Positions 15,777 to 23,934 of a DNA stretch of 64,000 bases are shown here, one piece after another. Source of the DNA: Microbacteriaceae bacterium VKM Ac-2854 (GTDB lineage: Bacteria; Actinomycetota; Actinomycetes; Actinomycetales; Microbacteriaceae); the NCBI GenBank assembly GCA_013205085.1, contig JABMLH010000004.1:310001-374000 (forward strand), written 5' to 3'. The translations under genes were made by a program, and so were the position numbers. Positions within the stretch are counted from its first letter, which is position 1. Each line of letters opens with the position of its first letter. The notes beneath the pieces were generated by a model. The model did no database searches. It had not been told where the DNA came from and saw only the letters and a list, made by a program, of their open reading frames with translations.

Positions 15777-16348
15777 GTGCGCGCCGCGCGGCCGATCGCG
15801 AAGTCGTCGACCACGCCGGTCCGCGCCAGCGCACCGACGATCACCTTCGCCAGCACGCCGCCCAGCAGCACACCCGAGGCGAGCTGGATCCCCAGCCGGA
15901 TCCAGAACAGATCCGTGTCGTACCACCCCGAGCGGAACGCCGAGAAGAAGAACACCAGCCCCGCCCCGAGCGCCCCCGAGAGCGCGAAGCGCGCCCAGCC
16001 GAAGCGTCGGTACCGCCCCGCCGCGAACGGGATCTCGCTGCCCAGGCCCTGCAGCGCCGCGGCCACGAACAGGATCGGTCCGACCGCGGAGCCGAGGAAG
16101 ACCACCTCGATCACCGAGGCGATCACCTCCGCCGCGATACCCGCTCCCGGCCGGCGCACGATCGCCAGCGCGATCGGCGCCACCAGCAGCCAGCCGCCCA
16201 GCAGCACGTGCTGCGTGAGGTCGCCGAGCGGACCCATCGCGACCGAGAGCGCGATCCAGCCTTGCACCAGCGCCCAGTAGAGGAAGCCGAAGACCACGCC
16301 CAGCGTGACCAGCAGCACGATGTCCTTGAGGTCCCAACGCAGGCTCAT
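15773..16348 (-). CDS. ykoE: ECF transporter substrate-binding subunit (YkoE-like)
   Basis: This 191-residue protein has five to six membrane helices. It fits the YkoE family of S-components that bind a thiamin precursor (hydroxymethylpyrimidine or thiamin). The N-terminus MSLRWDLKDIVLLVTLGVVFGFLYW is typical of the family's first helix. Its start overlaps the end of ykoF by 4 nt and its end overlaps ykoD by 4 nt. The upstream TPP riboswitch independently supports a thiamin-related substrate. Confidence 0.88.
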   Translation of the reverse strand: MSLRWDLKDIVLLVTLGVVFGFLYWALVQGWIALSVAMGPLGDLTQHVLLGGWLLVAPIALAIVRRPGAGIAAEVIASVIEVVFLGSAVGPILFVAAALQGLGSEIPFAAGRYRRFGWARFALSGALGAGLVFFFSAFRSGWYDTDLFWIRLGIQLASGVLLGGVLAKVIVGALARTGVVDDFAIGRAART

Positions 16349-16965
16349 GCGGTCACCGCGCTCGGGCTGTTCAGCGACACCGTGAGGTGGCTGGTCACGT
16401 GCGCGACGGCGCGACCCACGAGCACCCAGCCGGCCGCCGCCGTGGCGATCACATCGGCGAGGTCGCCGCGCAGATCCGTGACGAAGTGCCGGGATCCGGC
16501 GAAGGTGCCGTTCTCCTTGGCGTAGTCGATCGCCGCGTAGATGTCGCGCATGTGGTCGGCGCTGGGCGCATCCGAGAGCGGGTACAGCGCCCACTGGGCG
16601 GCGGCCGCCCGGCCGACGGGCGAGACGGTCGGCACCGCGGAGGCGCGGGTCAGGCCGGAGCCGCAGCTCACCTCGCCGGGGCAGCCCCGCGAGAAAATGA
16701 TGGTGGCCGAGACGTGCGCGCCGGAGGCGGCCGCGCGGCCGACGAGCTGCACCAGGAAGCGGACGATGCTCTGCTCGTCGCCGCCGACGAAGGTGCTGAC
16801 CTCATCGGTCTCGGTGACGAGGCCGGAGGCATCCGTCTCGGCGAGCGCCGCGACGATCACGTCGGCGAAGTCGTCGCGCATCACCGCGAGGGTGATTCGG
16901 GCGCCGACGCCGAACTCGCCCGGGGTGGGCTCGGCGGGAGCAAGCAGAGGGGTGGGGGTGGTCAT
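16345..16965 (-). CDS. ykoF: YkoF-like thiamin/HMP-binding protein
   Basis: This 206-residue protein is made of two similar halves (for example RITLAVMRDDFADVIVAAL and MRDIYAAIDYAKENGTFAGSRHF). It matches the YkoF family of tandem ACT-like folds, which bind thiamin or hydroxymethylpyrimidine in the cytoplasm. It is the first gene of the ykoFEDC operon. The ATG at 16965 has GGAAGG 8 nt upstream, and the TPP riboswitch ends about 60 nt before it, so the aptamer could control access to this site or termination in the leader. Confidence 0.88.
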   Translation of the reverse strand: MTTPTPLLAPAEPTPGEFGVGARITLAVMRDDFADVIVAALAETDASGLVTETDEVSTFVGGDEQSIVRFLVQLVGRAAASGAHVSATIIFSRGCPGEVSCGSGLTRASAVPTVSPVGRAAAAQWALYPLSDAPSADHMRDIYAAIDYAKENGTFAGSRHFVTDLRGDLADVIATAAAGWVLVGRAVAHVTSHLTVSLNSPSAVTA

Positions 16966-17024
16966 GTCGTGCCTTCCGAGTGACGGATGCACGGGTGCGG
17001 GGCGCGCGGATGCACGCTCCTTCA

Positions 17025-17120
17025 GAGAAGCCTCCCTGCGCTGGCATGATCCAGATCAGGTTCGACGGTCGAAGATTGGGGATCTTCCTCTCAGCCCGGC
17101 CTACCGGACTCCCGTGTTCG
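17025..17120 (-). promoter_or_regulatory. TPP (THI-element) riboswitch
   Basis: On the minus strand the conserved pieces appear in order: ACGGGAGTCC, GGCTGAGAGG (the pyrimidine-sensor loop CUGAGA), ACCGTCGAACCTGATCTGG and ATCATGCCAGCGCAGGGAG. These are the P2-P5 signatures of the thiamin pyrophosphate aptamer. It lies in the leader of ykoFEDC and should repress uptake when thiamin pyrophosphate is plentiful. Confidence 0.95.
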
Positions 17121-17128
17121 CCACGACC

Positions 17129-18010
17129 CTAGCGCGTCTGCGCGAGCCGAGGGGCGCTCACCCGGCGCACGGTCGCGACCGCCAGGCCGATCACCATCAC
17201 CGCACCGCCCACGAGCTCGAGCACCGTCGGGACCTCGCCCTGGAACAGCCACGCCGCGAGCACGCCCACGACCGGGATCAGCAGCGCGAAGGGCACTACC
17301 TGCGCCGCGGGGTGCTTGGCGAGCAGCGAGTTCCAGATGCCGTAGCTCACGAAGGAGGCGAACACGACGGTGTACAGAGTGCTCAGGATCGCGGCGGGCG
17401 AAAGGGTGCCGAGGGCCGCGAAGATCGTCGGCGGACCATCCACAACGAGGGCCAAGGCGAAGGCCGGGATCGGCACCACCAGCGCCGACCAGACCACGAG
17501 CGAGAGCCCGGAGGCACCCTTCGCGCCGCGGCCGATCACGTTGCCGATCGCCCAGGACAGCGCAGCGGCGACGGTCACCAGCAGCGGCAGCCACGGCGCC
17601 ACCACCCCGTGAGCGAGCATCACCACGGCCAGACCCGCGACCCCGATGCCGAGCCCGAGCACCTGGCGCCGGCTCGGCCGCTCCCTGAGCACCACGGCGG
17701 CGATCACGACCGTGAACACGATCTGCGTCTGCAGCACCAGCGAGGCCAGGCCCGCCGGCATCCCGAGGTGCAGCGCGAGGTAGAGCAGCGCGAACTGGCC
17801 GAGGCTCATAAAGAGCCCGACGCCCACGATCACCCGCCATGGCGCATCGGGCTTGCGGATGAAGAACACGGCCGGCAGCGCGACCACAGTGAAGCGCAGA
17901 GTGAGCAGGAGCAGCGGCGGCACGTCGGCGAGACCCGCGTCGATCACCACGAAGTTCACGCCCCAGAGCAGCACAACGAGCAGGGCGAGGAGGGTGTCAC
18001 GGCGGGTCAC
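17129..18010 (-). CDS. EamA-family (DMT) membrane transporter
   Basis: This 293-residue protein has ten hydrophobic segments arranged as two EamA repeats (about 10-140 and 150-285), the layout of drug/metabolite exporters such as RhaT- or YdcZ-like proteins. A GTG at 18010 (reading VTRRDTLLALL) puts the first helix at the usual distance from the N-terminus. An upstream ATG at 18043 would add eleven polar residues and cannot be excluded. It is divergent from the LysR gene at 18083, a pairing common for amino-acid or metabolite exporters controlled by LysR proteins (inference). The substrate is unknown. Confidence 0.85.
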   Translation of the reverse strand: MTRRDTLLALLVVLLWGVNFVVIDAGLADVPPLLLLTLRFTVVALPAVFFIRKPDAPWRVIVGVGLFMSLGQFALLYLALHLGMPAGLASLVLQTQIVFTVVIAAVVLRERPSRRQVLGLGIGVAGLAVVMLAHGVVAPWLPLLVTVAAALSWAIGNVIGRGAKGASGLSLVVWSALVVPIPAFALALVVDGPPTIFAALGTLSPAAILSTLYTVVFASFVSYGIWNSLLAKHPAAQVVPFALLIPVVGVLAAWLFQGEVPTVLELVGGAVMVIGLAVATVRRVSAPRLAQTR

Positions 18011-18070
18011 GACTTCAGCCTGGCGGATGCGATCATGCAGCACCAGCGACGGCAGCTACCGCTGATCATG

Positions 18071-18076
18071 TAGCGT
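18071..18076 (+). promoter_or_regulatory. -10 box of leaderless lysR-type gene
   Basis: TAGCGT lies 6 nt upstream of the ATG at 18083. It falls in the 72-bp divergent region shared with the EamA gene. Confidence 0.5.
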
Positions 18077-18082
18077 GCCTGC

Positions 18083-19066
18083 ATGATCGACGCCTCCGCC
18101 CTGCGCGCCCTGATCGCCGTGCGCGACTGCGGCACCGTCGTCGCGGCGGGAGCGGCACTGGGATTCACCCCGTCGGCGGTGTCGCAGCAGCTGAAGCGGC
18201 TCGAGGCGCAGTCGGGCGCGGCGGTGCTGGAGCGGGTCGGCCGCGGGGTGGTGCTCACCGAGCACGGCCGCGCCCTGGCGGAACGCGGCGAACGCCTGCT
18301 CGCCGAGTGGGAGGCGCTGGAGCACCTGCCCAGCGCCGGCGCGGCCGAGATCACGGGCACCCTGCGGATCGCGGCGTTCTCGACCAGCATGCGCGGGCTG
18401 CTGATCCCCGCGCTGGCGCGCATCCGTCGGCGCGCGCCCGGCCTGCGGATCGCGCTCGACGAACTGGATCCGTGGGAGGCGCTGCAACGGCTCGAACGCG
18501 GCACCGCCGACCTCGCGATCGTGCACGACTGGGTGGGCATCCCGCTGGAGAAGGCGGCGTCGATCGAGACCCGGGTGCTGCTGGAGGACCGGGCCGATGT
18601 GCTGCTGCACCGCTCGCATCCGCTGGCCGGGCGAGCGAGCGTGACGCCGCGCGAGCTGGCGGAGGACACCTGGATCAGCATCCCGGCCGGCGCGATCTGC
18701 CACGCCTGGCTGCTGCAGATGTTCGCCACCGCGGGCCTCGTGCCCGACATCGCCTACTACGACGAGGACTTCAGCACGCACATCGCGATGGTCGACGCCG
18801 GGCTCGCGGTCGCGCTGGTGCCGCGGCTCGGGCGGGAGCGGCTGCCGGAGGATGTGGTGGCGGTTCCCGTGGTCGAACCGGTGTCGACGCGGGTGGTCAG
18901 TGCCGCCTGGCGACGCTCCAGCGCCGGCAATCCGGCCCGGCGGCTGGTGTTGGCGGAGGTGGCCGCAGTAAATGACGATGATCGGGGGTCGAACTCGACT
19001 TTCGGGGCGATCTCGGCCGGTTCGACGTCATTTGCTGCGGGCACCTCGCCTACGCTCGCACCATGA
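18083..19066 (+). CDS. LysR-family transcriptional regulator with repeat-derived C-terminal tail
   Basis: This 327-residue protein has an N-terminal winged helix-turn-helix (residues 1-60, LGFTPSAVSQQLKRLEAQ) and a LysR substrate-binding fold (about 88-290). Normal members end near residue 295. Here about 30 extra residues follow, and their DNA is an inverted repeat (18963-19040), so the repeat appears to have replaced or displaced the original stop. The stop TGA overlaps the ATG of the PPOX gene. It probably regulates the divergent EamA exporter, possibly with an amino acid or other effector. Confidence 0.88.
   Translation: MIDASALRALIAVRDCGTVVAAGAALGFTPSAVSQQLKRLEAQSGAAVLERVGRGVVLTEHGRALAERGERLLAEWEALEHLPSAGAAEITGTLRIAAFSTSMRGLLIPALARIRRRAPGLRIALDELDPWEALQRLERGTADLAIVHDWVGIPLEKAASIETRVLLEDRADVLLHRSHPLAGRASVTPRELAEDTWISIPAGAICHAWLLQMFATAGLVPDIAYYDEDFSTHIAMVDAGLAVALVPRLGRERLPEDVVAVPVVEPVSTRVVSAAWRRSSAGNPARRLVLAEVAAVNDDDRGSNSTFGAISAGSTSFAAGTSPTLAP
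18963..19040. repeat. Inverted repeat in the 3' end of the lysR-type gene
   Basis: CCGCAGTAAATGACG and CGTCATTTGCTGCGG form 15-bp arms with one mismatch around a 48-bp centre that has further pairing (GGTCGAAC with GGTTCGAC). It is translated as an extension of the regulator. Confidence 0.8.
19051..19056 (+). promoter_or_regulatory. -10 box just before the PPOX gene
   Basis: TACGCT lies 6 nt before the ATG at 19063, inside the tail of the LysR gene. It suggests an additional leaderless transcript for the PPOX gene. Confidence 0.4.
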
Positions 19067-19455
19067 CCTCCTTCGACGCCCTCGCGGGCGAGTCCTTCGT
19101 CTCGCTCACGACCTTCCGCACGACTGGGGTGCCGGTGTCGACGCCCGTCTGGATCGCCCGCGACGGCGCGGAACTCGTGGTGACCACCCCGAAGGAGTCG
19201 GGCAAGGTCAAGCGGATCCGCAACAGCGGCCGCGTCGAGCTCACCCCGTGCGACCGCCGCGGCCGGGTGACCCCGGGCGCCGCGACCCAGTCGGGTCACG
19301 CCGTGATCCAGAGCGACGCCGCCACCGTCGAGCGCCTCGGCACGGTGTTCCTGCGCAAGTACCGGCTCGAGTACCGCATCTTCCTGTTCATCGAGCGCCT
19401 CGTCGCCCGCGGCAACAAGCCCCGTGTCATACTCCGGATCGCCCCCACCGCCTGA
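19063..19455 (+). CDS. PPOX-class F420-dependent oxidoreductase-like protein
   Basis: This 130-residue protein has the split beta-barrel of the pyridoxamine-phosphate-oxidase-like superfamily, with the PPOX/FDOR-B signature VPVSTPVWIARDGAELVVTT and KVKRIRNSGRVELTPCDRRGRV. Small proteins of this type in actinobacteria bind F420 or heme/bilin cofactors; Rv2074-type members reduce biliverdin. Which cofactor is used cannot be read from sequence. Its ATG overlaps the stop of the lysR-type gene, and a TACGCT box may also start an independent leaderless mRNA. Confidence 0.85.
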   Translation: MTSFDALAGESFVSLTTFRTTGVPVSTPVWIARDGAELVVTTPKESGKVKRIRNSGRVELTPCDRRGRVTPGAATQSGHAVIQSDAATVERLGTVFLRKYRLEYRIFLFIERLVARGNKPRVILRIAPTA

Positions 19456-19470
19456 GCCCCGACCGTCTTC

Positions 19471-19514
19471 CCGAAAAGTTGCAGGACAACTCGCGTTGAC
19501 CTGCAACTATTCGC
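19471..19514. terminator. Family-A inverted repeat, copy 6 (reversed GCAGGT subtype, degenerate)
   Basis: CGAAAAGTTGCAGG on the left faces CCTGCAACTATTCG on the right, one mismatch inside the arm. The asymmetric core, read on the minus strand, is ACGCGAGTTG as in copies 4 and 10, so this copy is inverted. It lies between convergent genes. Confidence 0.7.
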
Positions 19515-19546
19515 CAAGGGTAGGCGGCGAGCCCGAGTCGCCGGGG

Positions 19547-19783
19547 TTAGGCGGCGAGCCCGAGCTCGCGGCGGGCGCGGCGCGCCAGGAGCAGGGCCAG
19601 GGCGACCTCGAGCGCGTCGGCGTCGCGGAGCAGGTGGCGTTCCGGCGAGCCGAGGTCGATGGCCTCGGTGCGGAAGACCGGGCGCTTCTCCCCGGGGTTC
19701 AGCAGGGTGATCACCCCGACCGCGGGGCGGTCGCGCTTCTCCCGCGCGATCCATCGGTTCGCGTGGGTGCGGATGAGCATCAT
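19547..19783 (-). CDS. Small hypothetical protein
   Basis: This 78-residue reading frame has an Arg/Lys-rich first half (MMLIRTHANRWIAREKRDRP) and a Leu/Ala-rich C-terminal helix. I do not recognise a family. It is supported by a GAAGGCGGTGG site 5-9 nt before the tandem ATG codons and by its isolated place between two convergent/co-directional genes. The 83-bp gap on its upstream side, before the binding-protein gene, shows nothing else. Confidence 0.5.
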   Translation of the reverse strand: MMLIRTHANRWIAREKRDRPAVGVITLLNPGEKRPVFRTEAIDLGSPERHLLRDADALEVALALLLARRARRELGLAA

Positions 19784-19866
19784 GGAACCACCGCCTTCGG
19801 GAGAGTCTGCAACCAGAGTGCACGACCTCCGTTACGGCGCGATGTCCGGAAGCTGAACTACCGCCC

Positions 19867-21189
19867 CTAGTTCTCGCGCCCCGCCTCGATGTCGCTCAGC
19901 ACCGTCTCGGTGTCGCGGCCGTCGATCCAGCTGACGATGCCCTTCCAGAACGAGCCCGAGCCGACGACGGCCGGCATCATGTCGGACGCGTCGAAGCGGA
20001 TCGTGGTGGCGTCGTCCTGCAGCGTCGTCATCGCGTCGACCAGGATCTCACTCGACGCGAGCGACGCATCCGAACCCTTGTTCGCCGAGATCACACCGCC
20101 GAGCTTGACCCGCTCGTCCGCCCACTCCGGGGTCGACATGTATTCCACGACCTTCTGCGTCGCCGCCGAGTCGGAGAACGCCGCGACGAACTCGCCGCCC
20201 GCCTCCACCAGGGATTCGCCCTCGGTGATGCCCGGCAGGATGAAGCCGTAGATGTCGCCGTCCGGCGCGACGACGGGCTCCGTGCCGGCCGCGGTCTTCG
20301 TGGTCAGCAGGTAGGACGTGAAGAAGGTGGCCTGGTGGCTGAGGGCGCAGCTGCCGTCGGCGACCTTCGCCGCCGCGTCGCCGTTGGTGGTCGAGTTGAT
20401 GCTGGTGACGCCGCCGAAGCCGGCGTTGACGTAGTCGGGGTTCAGCAGGATCTCGCCGACCGCGTCGAACGCCTCCTTGATCTGCGGATCCGTGAACGGC
20501 ACGTCGCCGGCGACCCAGTCGTCGTAGGTCTCGGGGCCCGACTGGCGCAGCACCAAGTCCTCGATCCAGTCCGTGCCGGCCCAGCCGGAGGCGTCGCCGG
20601 AGTTGAAGCCTGCGCACCACGGCGCGACCCCGGTCTTGTCCCGGATGGTCTTGGTCAGCGCGAGAGTCTCGTCCCACGTGGTCGGCACCTCGACGCCCCA
20701 CTCCGCGAACTTCGCGGGCGAGTACCAGACGTAGCCCTTCACGTTCGCGAGCATCGGAGCCGCGTAGAAGGTGCCGTCGACCGAGCCGTAGCCCTTCCAA
20801 TCCTCCGACCAGTACTCGTCGACATTGCTCTCGACGGCCGAGCTGCCCTCGACGACGTCGCCCGTCTCGATCAGCGACTGCAGCAGGCCCGGCTGCGGCA
20901 CGATCGCGATGTCGGGAGCGGAGCCGCCGGCGACCTTGGTCACGATGTTGCCCTCGAAACTCTTGTCGCCGCTGTATTCGACCGTGATGCCGGTGTCGGC
21001 GGTGAACTTCTCGAACGACTGGTTCAGCAGGTCGGCCTCGACGCCGTTGATGGCGCCGGCGATCTTCACCGTCTGGCCCTCGGTCGCGTTCGCGTCGTCG
21101 CCGCCGCCTTCAGCGCAGCCGGCGAGGAGGAGCACGGCGGTGGCCGCGAGAGCGAAGGGCGCCGTGGTGCGGCGAATGGATGGGGACAT
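19867..21189 (-). CDS. Orphan CUT1 solute-binding lipoprotein (CebE/alpha-glucoside-binding type)
   Basis: This 440-residue lipoprotein has lipobox LAGC with Cys at residue 25. The mature part is a family 1 extracellular solute-binding protein (VEYSGDKSFEGNIVTKVAGGSAPDIAIVPQ), similar in layout to sugar-binding subunits such as AglE or CebE. No permease or ATPase gene follows; downstream there is only a small hypothetical gene. It must therefore work with permeases encoded elsewhere, or supply a second binding protein to an existing importer. It is divergent from the beta-glucosidase, and a CebR-like operator lies 27 bp before the start. A beta-glucoside or oligosaccharide ligand is inferred. 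Confidence 0.85.
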   Translation of the reverse strand: MSPSIRRTTAPFALAATAVLLLAGCAEGGGDDANATEGQTVKIAGAINGVEADLLNQSFEKFTADTGITVEYSGDKSFEGNIVTKVAGGSAPDIAIVPQPGLLQSLIETGDVVEGSSAVESNVDEYWSEDWKGYGSVDGTFYAAPMLANVKGYVWYSPAKFAEWGVEVPTTWDETLALTKTIRDKTGVAPWCAGFNSGDASGWAGTDWIEDLVLRQSGPETYDDWVAGDVPFTDPQIKEAFDAVGEILLNPDYVNAGFGGVTSINSTTNGDAAAKVADGSCALSHQATFFTSYLLTTKTAAGTEPVVAPDGDIYGFILPGITEGESLVEAGGEFVAAFSDSAATQKVVEYMSTPEWADERVKLGGVISANKGSDASLASSEILVDAMTTLQDDATTIRFDASDMMPAVVGSGSFWKGIVSWIDGRDTETVLSDIEAGREN

Positions 21190-21215
21190 GGCTTCTCCTC
21201 GTTGAGTGCTGCGTT

Positions 21216-21237
21216 CGCATGGGAGCGTTCCCATGCG
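21216..21237. promoter_or_regulatory. LacI/CebR-type operator upstream of the binding-protein gene
   Basis: CGCATGGGAGCGTTCCCATGCG is a near-perfect palindrome. The inner TGGGAGCGTTCCCA differs by one base from the published Streptomyces CebR operator TGGGAGCGCTCCCA. The likely ligand protein is the LacI regulator at 22761. Confidence 0.75.
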
Positions 21238-21329
21238 TGTTGCAGCGAGAGTACGGCCGATCCGCGACCGGGTCAAGAGCGCGCACTTGACCGATGCGCA
21301 GGCGAGACCTAGCCTTGCCACGACGGGGC

Positions 21330-21341
21330 GGGAACGTTCCC
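21330..21341. promoter_or_regulatory. LacI/CebR-type operator upstream of the beta-glucosidase gene
   Basis: GGGAACGTTCCC is a perfect 12-bp palindrome followed by an A/T-rich CATGAAC. It matches the operator at 21216-21237 and lies 22 bp upstream of the glucosidase ATG, where bound repressor would block transcription. Confidence 0.7.
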
Positions 21342-21362
21342 ATGAACCGACGGAGGACAACG

Positions 21363-22757
21363 ATGACCACAACCGACGCATCCGCCTTCCCGCCCGGCTT
21401 CCTGATCGGCTCCGCGACCGCCGCGTACCAGATCGAGGGCGCCGTGGCGGAGGACGGCCGGGGCCCGTCGATCTGGGACACCTTCAGCACGACCCCCGGC
21501 CGGATCAGCGACGGCAGCACCGGCGCGATCGCCGACGACCACTACCACCGGCTCGACGACGACCTCGATCTGATGGCCGGCCTGGGCCTGGACGCCTACC
21601 GTTTCTCGATCGCCTGGCCGCGCATCCAGCCGCTCGGCTCCGGCGCGGTGAACGAGGCCGGGCTCGCGTTCTACGAGCAGCTCGTCGACGGGCTGCTCGC
21701 ACGCGGCATCCGCCCGATCGCCACCCTCTACCACTGGGACCTGCCGCAGGCGCTGGAGGATGAGGGTGGCTGGCAGAACCGCGAGACCGCGTACCGCTTC
21801 GCCGAGTACGCGCGGATCGTGGCCGCGCGGCTCGGCGACCGGGTCGACACCTGGACCACCCTGAACGAGCCCTGGTGCAGCGCCTACCTCGGCTACGGCT
21901 CGGGCGCCCACGCCCCCGGACGCACGGATCCCGAGGGAGCATTGCGCGCCGTGCACCACCTCAACCTCGCCCACGGCCTCGCCGTCGCCGCGCTGCGGGA
22001 GGCGACTCCGCCCGGCACGCAGGTGTCGGTGACGCTGAACTTCCACGTGCTGCGGGGCGACGACCCGAGCTCGCCCGAGGCGATCCGGCGCATCGACGCG
22101 CTGGCGAATCGCGCCTTCACCGGGCCGATGCTGCGCGGCGCCTACCCGGAGGACCTACTGCGCGACACGGCGGGGGTGACCGATTGGGCGTTCGCGCTGC
22201 CCGGCGATGCCGCCCTGATCCACCAGCCGCTCGACTTCCTCGGCGTGAACTACTACTCCACGGCGTCCGTGCGGATATGGCCAGGAGATGGAGAGCGCGA
22301 GCACGCCGATGGACACAAGGCGGCCGGCGGATCACCGTGGCCCGGCAGCGAGCACGTCGAGTTCCGCCGGATGGCCGGGCCCTACACCGCGATGGGCTGG
22401 AACATCGATCCGCAGGGACTCACCGATCTGCTCGTCTCGCTGGCCGAGCAGTTCCCCGCCCTCCCCCTGATGATCACCGAGAACGGCGCGGCGTTCGATG
22501 ACACGCTCGACGGCGACGTCGTGCACGATCCGGAGCGCGTCGACTACCTGCGCCGGCACTTCGCCGCCGCCCAGGCCGCGATCGCGCGCGGAGTCGAGCT
22601 GCGCGGCTACCTGGTCTGGTCGCTGCTGGATAATTTCGAGTGGGGTTACGGCTTCAGCAAGCGCTTCGGCATCGTCTACGTCGACTACGCGAGCCAGCGC
22701 CGCATCGTGAAAGACAGCGGGCGCTGGCTGGCCGCGCTGCTCGCTACTCGGCAATAG
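21363..22757 (+). CDS. GH1 beta-glucosidase
   Basis: This 464-residue protein begins with the GH1 N-terminal signature [16 protein letters not shown]. It has the acid/base Glu in TLNEPW (E169) and the nucleophile in ITENGAA (E373). The length and motifs are standard for a cytoplasmic beta-glucosidase that hydrolyses cellobiose or other short beta-glucosides. The ATG at 21363 follows CGGAGGACAACG; a closer-to-operator ATG at 21342 lacks a good site. It is divergent from a sugar-binding protein and followed 3 bp later by a LacI regulator, a typical small beta-glucoside regulon. Confidence 0.93.
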   Translation: MTTTDASAFPPGFLIGSATAAYQIEGAVAEDGRGPSIWDTFSTTPGRISDGSTGAIADDHYHRLDDDLDLMAGLGLDAYRFSIAWPRIQPLGSGAVNEAGLAFYEQLVDGLLARGIRPIATLYHWDLPQALEDEGGWQNRETAYRFAEYARIVAARLGDRVDTWTTLNEPWCSAYLGYGSGAHAPGRTDPEGALRAVHHLNLAHGLAVAALREATPPGTQVSVTLNFHVLRGDDPSSPEAIRRIDALANRAFTGPMLRGAYPEDLLRDTAGVTDWAFALPGDAALIHQPLDFLGVNYYSTASVRIWPGDGEREHADGHKAAGGSPWPGSEHVEFRRMAGPYTAMGWNIDPQGLTDLLVSLAEQFPALPLMITENGAAFDDTLDGDVVHDPERVDYLRRHFAAAQAAIARGVELRGYLVWSLLDNFEWGYGFSKRFGIVYVDYASQRRIVKDSGRWLAALLATRQ

Positions 22758-22760
22758 GCT

Positions 22761-23801
22761 GTGGCTGAATCAGCCACGAGAACAGGAAGCACCATCGCCG
22801 CCGACGCGAATCCGACGCTCTTCGCCGTCGCCCGCCGGGCCGGCGTCTCGAAGTCGACGGTGTCGCGCGTGATCAACGGATCCTCGCAGGTGACCGCCGA
22901 GGCCGTCGCCGCGGTCACCGCCGCGATCGAGGAGCTGCACTACGTCCCCAACCGGGCCGCGCGCAGCCTGGTGCAGCGGCGCACGAGGATGATCGCGATG
23001 GTCATCCCGGAACGCACGGCCGAGTTCTTCGCCGACCCGTACTTCGCCGAGGTGATCCAGGGCGCGGCGATGCACGCCTCCAGCACCGACTACACGCTGA
23101 CGCTGCTGATCGAATCCGATGCGGCGCCCGAGAAGACCCGGCAGTTCCTCACCGCGGGCAACGTCGACGGCGCGCTGGTGCTCTCGCATCACAGTCGGAT
23201 GCAGTCGTACGCCGAGCTGACGCCGCAGCTGCCGGTCGTGTTCGGCGTGCGTCCGCTGACCCCGACCGAGCCGGCGGCGCACGTGGTCGACGTGGACAAC
23301 GTGGCGGCCGGAAGGATGGCGACGCAGCGACTGATCGACGCCGGACGCACCCGCATCGGCATCCTCACCGGGCCGATGGATACGGCCGCCGGCGTCGACC
23401 GCACCGAGGGCTGGCGAGCGGCGTTGCACGATGCCGGATTGGCCGACGGCGCTCTCGCCGTCGGCGAGCAGTTCACCCCGGCGAGCGGCGCGCGGGCGAT
23501 GACCGCACTGCTGGATGCGGGCGACGCGGTCGACGCGGTATTCGCGGCCTCGGCGCAGATGGCGGTGGGGGCGCTGGACGTGCTGCACGCGCGTGGGCTG
23601 CGGGTGCCGCAGGACATCGCGGTCGCGACGGTGGACGACAACTACTTCGCCCAGAACGCCGCGCTGACAACGGTGGACATCCACACCGCCGAGAAGGGCG
23701 CAGTGATGGTCACGACCCTGCTCGCCCTGATCGCGCGCGACGACGTGCCGGAGATCACGCACATCCCCGCAACCCTGGTCGAGCGCGACTCCGTGGGGTG
23801 A
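22761..23801 (+). CDS. LacI-family regulator of the beta-glucosidase locus (CebR-like)
   Basis: This 346-residue protein has the LacI helix-turn-helix LFAVARRAGVSKSTVSRVING with hinge LHYVPNRAARSLVQ, then a periplasmic-binding-like effector domain. It starts with GTG 3 bp after the glucosidase stop and is probably co-transcribed. The two palindromes in the 21190-21362 gap fit this family and are its likely targets. The start codon overlaps a 17-bp inverted repeat, GTGGCTGAATCAGCCAC, which may only be chance. Cellobiose or another beta-glucoside is the expected inducer (inference). Confidence 0.9.
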   Translation: MAESATRTGSTIAADANPTLFAVARRAGVSKSTVSRVINGSSQVTAEAVAAVTAAIEELHYVPNRAARSLVQRRTRMIAMVIPERTAEFFADPYFAEVIQGAAMHASSTDYTLTLLIESDAAPEKTRQFLTAGNVDGALVLSHHSRMQSYAELTPQLPVVFGVRPLTPTEPAAHVVDVDNVAAGRMATQRLIDAGRTRIGILTGPMDTAAGVDRTEGWRAALHDAGLADGALAVGEQFTPASGARAMTALLDAGDAVDAVFAASAQMAVGALDVLHARGLRVPQDIAVATVDDNYFAQNAALTTVDIHTAEKGAVMVTTLLALIARDDVPEITHIPATLVERDSVG

Positions 23802-23810
23802 AACTCGGCC

Positions 23811-23913
23811 GCGCTGTCGTTTTCGCCGCGCGCGGGTGGCATGCCTGCAGCGCGCGGCCAGAACGACAGCGCAGACGGGCAGCACAGAACGACAGCGCAG
23901 AACGACAGCGCAG
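23811..23913 (+). repeat. Inverted repeat with tandemly repeated right arm (13-bp period)
   Basis: GCGCTGTCGTTTTCGCCGCGCGC pairs with 23850-23872. The right-arm word GAACGACAGCGC then recurs at 23887 and 23900, all on a 13-bp lattice with one degenerate unit (23873-23885). It follows the lacI-type stop by 10 bp and precedes the next gene by 22 bp. Confidence 0.8.
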
Positions 23914-23922
23914 CCTCCGGCG

Positions 23923-23928
23923 TAGGGT
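23923..23928 (+). promoter_or_regulatory. -10 box of leaderless serine hydrolase gene
   Basis: TAGGGT lies 6 nt before the ATG at 23935, immediately after the 13-bp tandem array. Confidence 0.45.
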
Positions 23929-23934
23929 CGTCGG

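Noticed and set aside
22761-22777. GTGGCTGAATCAGCCAC palindrome at the lacI-type start
   Set aside because: It begins on the start codon, has no related copy in the window and no promoter next to it; chance is enough to explain it.
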